Shown here: piece by piece, positions 5,414-10,787 of the stretch | How the letters are laid out: each line of letters begins with the position of its first letter | Numbering within the stretch: the first letter of the stretch is position 1 | NCBI GenBank assembly: GCA_002478225.1 | Contig: DLMV01000013.1 | Span: 68,832 to 79,618 of the forward strand | Source: Deltaproteobacteria bacterium UBA7527 | GTDB lineage: Bacteria > Desulfobacterota > Syntrophorhabdia > Syntrophorhabdales > Syntrophorhabdaceae | Reading direction: 5' to 3' | DNA: 10,787 nucleotides | The notes under the pieces: generated by a model | The model's database searches: none | Told to the model about the DNA's origin: nothing | What the model saw: the letters and a program-made list of their open reading frames with translations, nothing else | Position numbers and translations under genes: made by a program

Positions 5414-7102
5414 TTGAAGAAGACAGGAGCCCAGATATTTGTTGAATCGCTCGTAGCGGAAGGCGTTGATACTATATTCTGTTATCCGGGAGGCGCAACC
5501 CTGTACATAACAGACGCGTTGAGCGATTGCGACATCCGGCAGATAGTCGTGCGTCATGAACAGGGAGCGGTCCATGCATCAGACGGATACGCGAGGGCAT
5601 CGGGAAAGGTCGGCGTTTCACTCGTTACTTCAGGGCCCGGCGCGACGAACACCGTTACGGGGATCGCGACCGCGTACATGGACTCTATCCCTATTGTCAT
5701 ATTCTCCTGCCAGGTAAATACGGCGCTCATCGGGAACGACGCATTCCAGGAGGCTGACATCGTCGGCATCACGAGACCCTGCACAAAACATAATTACCTT
5801 GTGAAAGACGTGAAAGACCTTGCCCGGATAATAAAGGAGGCCTTCCACATCGCACGTTCGGGAAGACCGGGGCCTGTCCTCGTCGATATACCGAAAGATG
5901 TCTCAGCGAGCCTGACAGAGTTTAAATATCCCGATAAGATACACATCAGAAGCTACCAGCCGACATATTTCGGGCATCCGGGACAGATACAGCGGGCAAT
6001 GAGGCAGATCGCTTCCTCAAAAAGACCTGTGCTCTTCACGGGGGGCGGCATCATCCTGTCCGGCGCATCCAACGAGCTTACAAAATTTGCCGAGGCGCTC
6101 TCCATCCCTGTCACGAACACCCTTATGGGGCTTGGAGGGTTTCCCGGAAACCACCAGCTCTTTCTCGGGATGCTGGGAATGCACGGGACATACGCGGCAA
6201 ACATGGCGATCACCGAGTCAGACCTTGTCATCGCCATGGGCGCAAGGTTCGACGACAGGGCAACGGGCAAGATCGACGAGTTCGCGCCCCACGCCAAAGT
6301 GATCCATGTCGACATCGATCCCACATCGATCAGCAAGAACATAAAGGTGGACATACCGATCGTTGGTGATACGAAGAACGTTCTTCACAAGATGCTCGAC
6401 ATCCTGGCTGAAGATAAGGAGTCGTTCAAAGGTTTTCAGGCATCGATCCATGAGTGGCTGAAAAAGATCACCAAATGGAAAAAGGATTTTCCCCTCACGT
6501 ACCAGAAAAACGGCGGGCTGAAGCCACAGTATGTCATCGAAAGGATATATGAGCTCACAAAGGGAAAAGCGATCATTACCACAGAGGTCGGGCAGAACCA
6601 GATGTGGACCGCCCAGTTCTATAAATTCCTCAAGCCGAGGACGATGCTCACCTCCGGAGGTCTCGGCACTATGGGGTTCGGCTTTCCAGCCGCGATCGGC
6701 GCTCAGACGGCATTTCCGAGATCGCTCGTTATCGACATCGCCGGCGACGGGAGCATACAGATGAACATTCAGGAGCTTGCCACGGCGGTCCAGCACAGGC
6801 TCCCCGTGAAGGTCGTCATACTCAACAATGGATACCTTGGGATGGTAAGGCAGTGGCAGGAATTCTTTTATGAAAAACGATACACGTGGACATGTCTTCC
6901 CCACCCTGATTTCGTGAAGGTCGCAGAGGCATACGGCGCTGCCGGTTACAGGATTGATAAAGAAAAAGATGTCGACAAGGTGCTCAAAGAGGCATTCCGA
7001 AACAACCAGCCGACCTTCATCGACGTCCACGTTGATCCGATGGAATGCGTCTACCCGATGGTCCCTGCCGGGGCTTCGCTCAAAGAGATGCTTCTCGTTT
7101 AG
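5414..7102 (+). CDS. ilvB: Acetolactate synthase, large (catalytic) subunit
   Basis: This 562-residue cytoplasmic enzyme uses thiamine diphosphate (ThDP), Mg and FAD to condense two pyruvates to acetolactate (valine, leucine) or pyruvate with 2-ketobutyrate to acetohydroxybutyrate (isoleucine). The N-terminal ThDP domain (about 1-165) carries catalytic Glu49 in VRHEQGAVHASDGYAR and a GPGATN loop. A central FAD/spacer domain spans about 190-325. The C-terminal ThDP domain (about 370-545) has the GDG...NN cofactor motif (444-446 and 471-472) and the specificity tryptophan in GMVRQWQ (Trp481). The length is standard. The TTG start is supported by AAGGAG (5403-5408) with a five-base spacer and by alignment with family N-termini (KKTGAQIFVESL). 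FAD-binding residues plus the adjacent regulatory subunit mark it as the anabolic type, not catabolic AlsS. Confidence 0.97.
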   Translation: MKKTGAQIFVESLVAEGVDTIFCYPGGATLYITDALSDCDIRQIVVRHEQGAVHASDGYARASGKVGVSLVTSGPGATNTVTGIATAYMDSIPIVIFSCQVNTALIGNDAFQEADIVGITRPCTKHNYLVKDVKDLARIIKEAFHIARSGRPGPVLVDIPKDVSASLTEFKYPDKIHIRSYQPTYFGHPGQIQRAMRQIASSKRPVLFTGGGIILSGASNELTKFAEALSIPVTNTLMGLGGFPGNHQLFLGMLGMHGTYAANMAITESDLVIAMGARFDDRATGKIDEFAPHAKVIHVDIDPTSISKNIKVDIPIVGDTKNVLHKMLDILAEDKESFKGFQASIHEWLKKITKWKKDFPLTYQKNGGLKPQYVIERIYELTKGKAIITTEVGQNQMWTAQFYKFLKPRTMLTSGGLGTMGFGFPAAIGAQTAFPRSLVIDIAGDGSIQMNIQELATAVQHRLPVKVVILNNGYLGMVRQWQEFFYEKRYTWTCLPHPDFVKVAEAYGAAGYRIDKEKDVDKVLKEAFRNNQPTFIDVHVDPMECVYPMVPAGASLKEMLLV

Positions 7103-7111
7103 GAGGAAACC

Positions 7112-7639
7112 TTGAGACATATCATATCAGTTCTCGTCGAGAACGAATTTGGAGTACTTTCCAGGATCTCCGGCCTGTTCAGCGGAAGGGGGTTCAACAT
7201 CGAGAGCCTCTGCGTCGCTGAGACCCTGGACCCCACGATCTCGACCATGACCATTGTAACAACGGGGGACGATGCGATCATTGAACAGATATTGAAGCAG
7301 CTCAACAAGCTGATCAACGTAATAAAGGTCATCGACTTCAGGGACACGGACTACATCTCAAGGGAGATGGTGCTTGTAAAGGTCAATGCCGAAGAGAAAA
7401 CACGGGAGGAGATCCTGCGGATGGTAGAGATATTCCGGGGAAGGATCATCGACGTCTCCCAGAAGACATATACCATTATGATCACCGGCGATGAAGAAAA
7501 GCTGAGGGCATTCCTGGCCCTCGTCAGACCGCTGGGAATCAAAGATCTTGTCAGGACCGGGCCGGTCGCTATGGCACGGGGAGACAGGACCATAAAGATG
7601 AAAGAAAAACAGCCAAAAGGAGGAAACGAAGATGGCTAA
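7112..7639 (+). CDS. ilvN: Acetolactate synthase, small (regulatory) subunit
   Basis: This 175-residue regulatory partner of IlvB activates the catalytic subunit and confers feedback inhibition by valine. An N-terminal ACT domain (about 2-75) is followed by the ALS small-subunit C-terminal domain (about 82-160, with EIFRGRIIDVS). Asn11, Gly14 and Asn29 are present at the same positions as the valine-binding residues defined in E. coli IlvH, so valine sensitivity is expected. The TTG start is supported by AGGAGG (7101-7106), which overlaps the ilvB stop codon. The gap to ilvB is nine bases. The charged tail KMKEKQPKGGNEDG goes beyond the family core, and its codons also contain the AAGGAGG site for ilvC. 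The 3' end overlaps ilvC by eight bases, suggesting coupled translation. In E. coli nomenclature the sequence is nearer IlvH than the shorter IlvN. Confidence 0.95.
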   Translation: MRHIISVLVENEFGVLSRISGLFSGRGFNIESLCVAETLDPTISTMTIVTTGDDAIIEQILKQLNKLINVIKVIDFRDTDYISREMVLVKVNAEEKTREEILRMVEIFRGRIIDVSQKTYTIMITGDEEKLRAFLALVRPLGIKDLVRTGPVAMARGDRTIKMKEKQPKGGNEDG

Positions 7640-8630
7640 GATGTATTATGAACGTGATGCAGATCTGGGTGTGCTGAAAGGGAAAAAGGTCGCTATCATC
7701 GGATACGGAAGCCAGGGACACGCGCAGGCGCAAAACCTGCGGGACAGCGGCGTCAACGTCATCGTTGCCGAACTGGAAGGAACGCCGAACTACAAGCTCG
7801 CGCTGAGCCATAAATTCAAACCTGTAAGCGCAGCGAAGGCTGCGAAGGAAGCTGACATTATCCAGATACTCGCGCAGGACAACGTTCAGGCCCAGGTCTA
7901 TAGAACAGAGATCAGGGACAACCTGAAAAAGGGCAACACCCTCGTTTTCTCACACGGCTTCAACATTCACTACAACCAGATAGTTCCGCCGCCGGATATC
8001 GATGTCATCATGATAGCACCCAAGGGCCCGGGGCATCTCGTCCGGAGGGAATACGAAAGGGGCGCCGGCGTGCCTTCGCTGATCGCGGTCTATCAGGACT
8101 ACACAAAGAAGGCGAAGAAGACGGCGCTTGCCTATGCAAAAGGGATCGGCGCTACCAGAGCCGGCGTTATCGAAACAAGCTTCAAGGAGGAAACCGAGAC
8201 AGACCTCTTTGGCGAGCAGGCGGTATTATGCGGCGGCGCCACAGAGCTCGTCAAGGCAGGATTTGACACCCTCGTTGAGGCCGGCTACCAGCCTGAGATC
8301 GCCTACTTCGAATGCCTCCATGAGCTGAAGCTCATCGTGGACCTCATGTACGAGGGCGGCATGTCATACATGCGGTATTCCATAAGCGACACTGCTGAAT
8401 ACGGCGATATGACGCGCGGACGCAGGGTCGTTTCCGAAGAGACCAGGGAAGAGATGAGGGCGATACTTGACGAGATCGTAAGCGGCGAGTTCGCAAGGGA
8501 ATGGATCCTCGAGAACATGGCAGGCAGACCGGTTTACAGCGCCTTAAAGAAGATAGAAGGAGAACACCTTATCGAAAAGGTCGGGAAGGAACTTCGTTCG
8601 ATGATGGGGTGGATCGGGAGAAAAGGTTGA
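7632..8630 (+). CDS. ilvC: Ketol-acid reductoisomerase (class I, short form)
   Basis: This 332-residue enzyme isomerises and reduces acetolactate or acetohydroxybutyrate to the dihydroxy acid, the step after IlvBN. The Rossmann domain contains GYGSQGHAQAQNLRDSG (24-40). Catalytic His108 lies in FSHGFNIHY and Lys131 in APKGPGH. Metal ligands of the knotted C-terminal domain are Asp191 and Glu195 (DLFGE), Glu227 and Glu231 (ECLHE), with substrate-binding Ser252 in YSISDTAEYGD. The cofactor loop reads AELEGTPNY (46-54) in place of the usual R-x-G-S-x-S type phosphate-binding loop, a hint that NADH rather than NADPH may be preferred. The start ATG follows AAGGAGG (7617-7623) and overlaps ilvN by eight bases. 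The stop overlaps the psd start by four. Confidence 0.97.
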   Translation: MAKMYYERDADLGVLKGKKVAIIGYGSQGHAQAQNLRDSGVNVIVAELEGTPNYKLALSHKFKPVSAAKAAKEADIIQILAQDNVQAQVYRTEIRDNLKKGNTLVFSHGFNIHYNQIVPPPDIDVIMIAPKGPGHLVRREYERGAGVPSLIAVYQDYTKKAKKTALAYAKGIGATRAGVIETSFKEETETDLFGEQAVLCGGATELVKAGFDTLVEAGYQPEIAYFECLHELKLIVDLMYEGGMSYMRYSISDTAEYGDMTRGRRVVSEETREEMRAILDEIVSGEFAREWILENMAGRPVYSALKKIEGEHLIEKVGKELRSMMGWIGRKG

Positions 8631-9271
8631 GAGAAGGTCGCATTGCGAGGGAGGGGATGAAGATTATTCTCCCCTCCCTTATTCTTTCTATCCTTCTTTT
8701 TATTGCCCATGCGTACGTCTTATCTTCCATCGTTTTCCTTTTCTTTGTTTTTTGTCTTTTCTTTTTCCGGGATCCCGGGCGCATCTCCGTAGAACCCGGC
8801 AACGTTCTTCTCTCGCCTGCAGACGGAAAGATAATGGAGATTGGAGAGAGAATGGAAAAGGAATTCATCAACGATACAATGAAGAGGATAAGCATCTTCA
8901 TGTCCCCTGCCGACGTGCACGTCAACAGAGCCCCCTGTGAGGGCCGGATCGTGAGAACGTTCCACAGACCCGGTGAATTCGCGCTTGCGTTCAGAAAGGA
9001 TATTGATAAAGACAACGAACGGAACTATATCCTCATAGAGCATCACAACGACCGGCTCCTGCTTGTGCAGATAGCAGGTTTCCTGGCGCGGAGGATCATC
9101 TCCTACGTGAAAGAAGGAGACCATGTCAACAGGGGGGACAGGGTGGGAATGATAGCCTTCGGCTCGCGGGTTGACATTTATTTTCCAAATAATTATGAAA
9201 CTATGGTAGAATTACACCAGAAGGTAAAAGCCGGGATAACGCCCTTGGCACAAAAAAAGGGGGAGACATGA
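8627..9271 (+). CDS. psd: Phosphatidylserine decarboxylase proenzyme, short form
   Basis: This 214-residue membrane-associated enzyme converts phosphatidylserine to phosphatidylethanolamine using a pyruvoyl group made by self-cleavage. After REGRIAREG come two hydrophobic segments (about 12-48) ending in FFFRDPGR. The core has LLSPADG (Asp66) and ADVHVNRAP (His98). The self-cleavage site is Gly179-Ser180 in AFGSRVDIYFP, splitting the protein into a beta chain and a short alpha chain. The TTG at 8627 is chosen because the family begins with the IAREG segment and GGGAG lies six bases upstream. It overlaps the ilvC stop as TTGA. An ATG at 8657 is an alternative that would lose IAREG. An in-frame extension upstream to 8501 would run far into ilvC and is not credible. 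It directly precedes pssA, which makes its substrate. Confidence 0.93.
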   Translation: MREGRIAREGMKIILPSLILSILLFIAHAYVLSSIVFLFFVFCLFFFRDPGRISVEPGNVLLSPADGKIMEIGERMEKEFINDTMKRISIFMSPADVHVNRAPCEGRIVRTFHRPGEFALAFRKDIDKDNERNYILIEHHNDRLLLVQIAGFLARRIISYVKEGDHVNRGDRVGMIAFGSRVDIYFPNNYETMVELHQKVKAGITPLAQKKGET

Positions 9272-10038
9272 AACGAAGAAAAGGCAAAGGCATCTACATC
9301 CTGCCGAATCTTCTTACTTCAATAAGCCTCTTTGCAGGTTTCTATTCGATCGTTGCAACAATTGACAGGAAATTTACCTACGCTGCTGTAGCGATATTCG
9401 TCTCCTGCATCTTTGATATGCTCGACGGCAGGGTTGCGCGCATGACGAAATCAAGCAGCAGGTTCGGCGTTGAGTACGACTCCCTCTCCGACCTCGTTGC
9501 ATTCGGAGTAGCCCCCGGGCTTCTTGTGTATATATGGGCATTGAAAAGCTATGGAAGGTTCGGGTGGCTTGCGGCATTCCTTTTTGTTGCCTGCGGCGCC
9601 CTAAGGCTTGCGCGGTTCAACATACAGGTTGACACCGTCCAGAAGAAACATTTTCTCGGTCTTCCCATACCCGCAGCCGCTGCAACCATAGCGGGCAGCA
9701 TCCTTTTTTACTCCTGGCTTGGATACATGAGCGGGTTCAAGACGGTGCTCATGCCTATCCTTATATATATCCTCGCCTTTCTGATGGTCAGCGAGGTCCG
9801 CTATTACAGCTTCAAAGAGATGAGCTTCTTCAAGGGCAAGCCCTTTCGCTCAACCGTGACGGCAATCATGATCCTTGTGATCATCTTCATTGAGCCGCAG
9901 CTGACCCTCTTTGCGGCAACCTTCGCCTATGTCCTCTCAGGACCGGTATATACCCTCGCGAGGAGAAAAAAGATCATTCTCGAGGACGCTGCCGCCCATT
10001 CGAAAGAAGATCAAGCAGGGCAAGGTGGTCCTCGATAA
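9268..10038 (+). CDS. pssA: CDP-diacylglycerol-serine O-phosphatidyltransferase
   Basis: This 256-residue inner-membrane enzyme joins CDP-diacylglycerol and serine to give phosphatidylserine, the substrate of Psd. The CDP-alcohol phosphatidyltransferase signature is complete: Asp50, Asp53-Gly54, Ala57-Arg58, Gly67, Asp71 and Asp75, spaced D-x2-DG-x2-AR-x8-G-x3-D-x3-D. About six to eight hydrophobic segments follow, and LPNLLTSISLFAGF (12-25) is typical of the type II (Bacillus-like) PssA N-terminus. The ATG overlaps the psd stop as ATGA (9268-9271), with GGGGGAG just upstream. The last residues, from about 236, form a hydrophilic tail. Its codons overlap the 3' end of the opposing HAD gene by 65 bases. 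In related genomes this operon often continues into leuA; here it ends. Confidence 0.95.
   Translation: MKRRKGKGIYILPNLLTSISLFAGFYSIVATIDRKFTYAAVAIFVSCIFDMLDGRVARMTKSSSRFGVEYDSLSDLVAFGVAPGLLVYIWALKSYGRFGWLAAFLFVACGALRLARFNIQVDTVQKKHFLGLPIPAAAATIAGSILFYSWLGYMSGFKTVLMPILIYILAFLMVSEVRYYSFKEMSFFKGKPFRSTVTAIMILVIIFIEPQLTLFAATFAYVLSGPVYTLARRKKIILEDAAAHSKEDQAGQGGPR
9965..10035 (-). terminator. Possible 3' structure for the HAD gene
   Basis: An 8-base perfect inverted repeat, TCGAGGAC (9980-9987) and GTCCTCGA (10028-10035), flanks a 40-base loop. The loop itself can pair GCCC (9994-9997) with GGGC (10018-10021). On the - strand the structure is followed after eight bases by six T residues (opposite 9965-9970), just past the stop codon. 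The large loop and the gap before the T-run make this a weak terminator call. It lies wholly inside coding sequence of pssA and mostly inside the HAD gene. Confidence 0.2.
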
Positions 10039-10639
10039 GGGCATCTGCCTTTAATCCACTGTTTTTATAGGCAACGAAACGTACTCCCGACGCAAGCGCG
10101 GTGTCCCTGTCTACGTCGGAATCTCCTACAAAGATGACATTTTGACTGTTCAGCTTGAATGCCTGCAGGATCTTCTCCACGCTTTCCGGATGCGGTTTGG
10201 GATTTGCCACGTCAAGGGCCGTCACGACCATCTCAAAATGCGGCAACAGCCCGTATTGCTCCATGACATACGGCATTGAGGTTGTCCTGTTCGTGCTGAT
10301 CGCCCGTTTTATCCCTCTCTCTTTCAATGCTGTAAGGGTGTTAAGGAGATTTGGCTCCATCTTGAGGTAGACAATAAAATCCTTGAAGTTTATCTCCTTC
10401 TTTAAAAATTCCGCTGCCTTTTTTTCAAGCGCTTCATTATCCCGGAACATACAGCGGAGCGATTCATAGACCGTGTGGGTATGACAGTATCGCAGCTCAT
10501 CTTCCGTCAGCGGCTCCCGTCCCATTGACAGGGCGATCTTGCGGTATAGCCTTCCGTTCGCTTCGAGAGAGTCGAAGAGAACGCCATCACAATCGTAGAT
10601 AACACAATCGATCTGCCATTTCTGTGTCTTTTTATCCAT
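9974..10639 (-). CDS. HAD-superfamily hydrolase, phosphoglycolate phosphatase-like
   Basis: This 221-residue cytoplasmic phosphatase has all four HAD motifs. Motif I is YDCDGVLFDS, with nucleophile Asp16 and acid-base Asp18. Motif II is AISTN (Ser115/Thr116), and motif III is Lys148 in ANPKPHPES. Motif IV is GDSDVDRDT, with Asp173 and Asp177. The helical segment between motifs I and II (about 24-95) is a C1 cap, which places it with phosphoglycolate phosphatase, PpaX-like pyrophosphatase and beta-phosphoglucomutase types. The substrate cannot be read from sequence. It faces the pssA operon, is not part of it, and shares its last 65 bases with pssA. The ATG at 10639 has only a weak AGGA upstream. 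Confidence 0.88.
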   Translation of the reverse strand: MDKKTQKWQIDCVIYDCDGVLFDSLEANGRLYRKIALSMGREPLTEDELRYCHTHTVYESLRCMFRDNEALEKKAAEFLKKEINFKDFIVYLKMEPNLLNTLTALKERGIKRAISTNRTTSMPYVMEQYGLLPHFEMVVTALDVANPKPHPESVEKILQAFKLNSQNVIFVGDSDVDRDTALASGVRFVAYKNSGLKADALIEDHLALLDLLSNGRQRPRE

Positions 10640-10686
10640 ATCCTATCCGCCTGCCTTTTTACTTTTTGTTAAGACTACTTCCATCT

Positions 10687-10692
10687 ATTCTA
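10687..10692 (-). promoter_or_regulatory. Possible -10 element for the HAD gene
   Basis: On the - strand TAGAAT (five of six consensus bases) lies 47 bases upstream of the HAD ATG. No good -35 hexamer is seen at 16-18 bases; the best is TTTATG. The region also holds a purine/pyrimidine-skewed stretch and no recognisable operator, so the call is tentative. Confidence 0.3.
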
Positions 10693-10751
10693 TCACAGAT
10701 TCCCCTAAACATAAACCCGGATACGACGCAAGGGAAGAAGGCGGCTCACAA

Positions 10752-10786
10752 AAAACCCTAAGCACGAATATCTAAATCCTAAACAA
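10752..10786. repeat. Degenerate 7-base-phased repeat block D
   Basis: Five consecutive heptamers are in phase: AAAACCC, TAAGCAC, GAATATC, TAAATCC, TAAACAA, with a unit near TAAAYCC. Similar words (TAAACAT, AAACCCG) occur at 10706-10719 but out of phase with this block. The block reaches the window edge and may continue. It lies more than 110 bases upstream of the HAD start codon and carries no reading frame. Confidence 0.6.
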
Positions 10787-10787
10787 A

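Noticed and set aside
6218..7120. 300-codon open frame on the - strand opposite ilvB
   Set aside because: It is a shadow of the conserved ilvB coding sequence; no domain is recognisable in its translation.
8501..8626. Longer psd reading frame starting inside ilvC
   Set aside because: It would overlap conserved ilvC sequence by over 120 bases, and family members begin near the IAREG segment reached from TTG 8627.
8636..8655. GCATTGCGAGG resembling the dispersed repeat at 1-31
   Set aside because: It encodes the conserved RIAREG segment of psd, and the match does not extend into the rest of the repeat.

Overview
The window looks like ordinary chromosome from a Gram-negative (lipopolysaccharide-bearing) bacterium. 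Gene content and gene order suggest Desulfobacterota (old 'Deltaproteobacteria') or Nitrospirota. The order ilvB-ilvN-ilvC-psd-pssA is familiar from those groups. Lineage is inferred from this synteny and the style of the intergenic repeats, not from a marker gene. No rRNA, tRNA, CRISPR array, insertion sequence or phage gene was seen.

Left edge (1-685): a copy of a dispersed palindrome-like repeat (1-31), then a well-formed promoter and a small exported pentapeptide-repeat protein (132-560, +). A 125-base gap after it carries two blocks of degenerate repeats in strict 7-base phase. Middle left (686-5106, all -): a tightly overlapping four-gene operon, arnT-arnC-arnA(formyltransferase)-arnA(dehydrogenase), for making 4-amino-4-deoxy-L-arabinose and adding it to lipid A. 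ArnA, one bifunctional protein in enterics, is here two genes joined by a 4-base overlap. arnB, arnD and the arnE/F flippase are not in the window.

Middle right (5207-10038, all +): a divergent operon read from a promoter that physically overlaps the arn promoter. It encodes a 60-residue DUF465/YdcH-like protein, acetolactate synthase large and small subunits (ilvB, ilvN), ketol-acid reductoisomerase (ilvC), phosphatidylserine decarboxylase (psd) and phosphatidylserine synthase (pssA). The first three enzyme genes run the early steps of valine, leucine and isoleucine synthesis. The last two make phosphatidylethanolamine. Most junctions overlap or are short, and three consecutive non-ATG (TTG) starts are used.

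Right edge (9974-10787): a HAD-family phosphatase on the - strand whose 3' end overlaps pssA by 65 bases, then a 148-base upstream region with a possible promoter and another 7-base-phased repeat block. No clearly new protein system is visible. The most unusual structure is the set of four intergenic heptamer-phased blocks, each with a different unit. Next come the split arnA, the overlapping divergent promoters and an atypical cofactor loop in IlvC.
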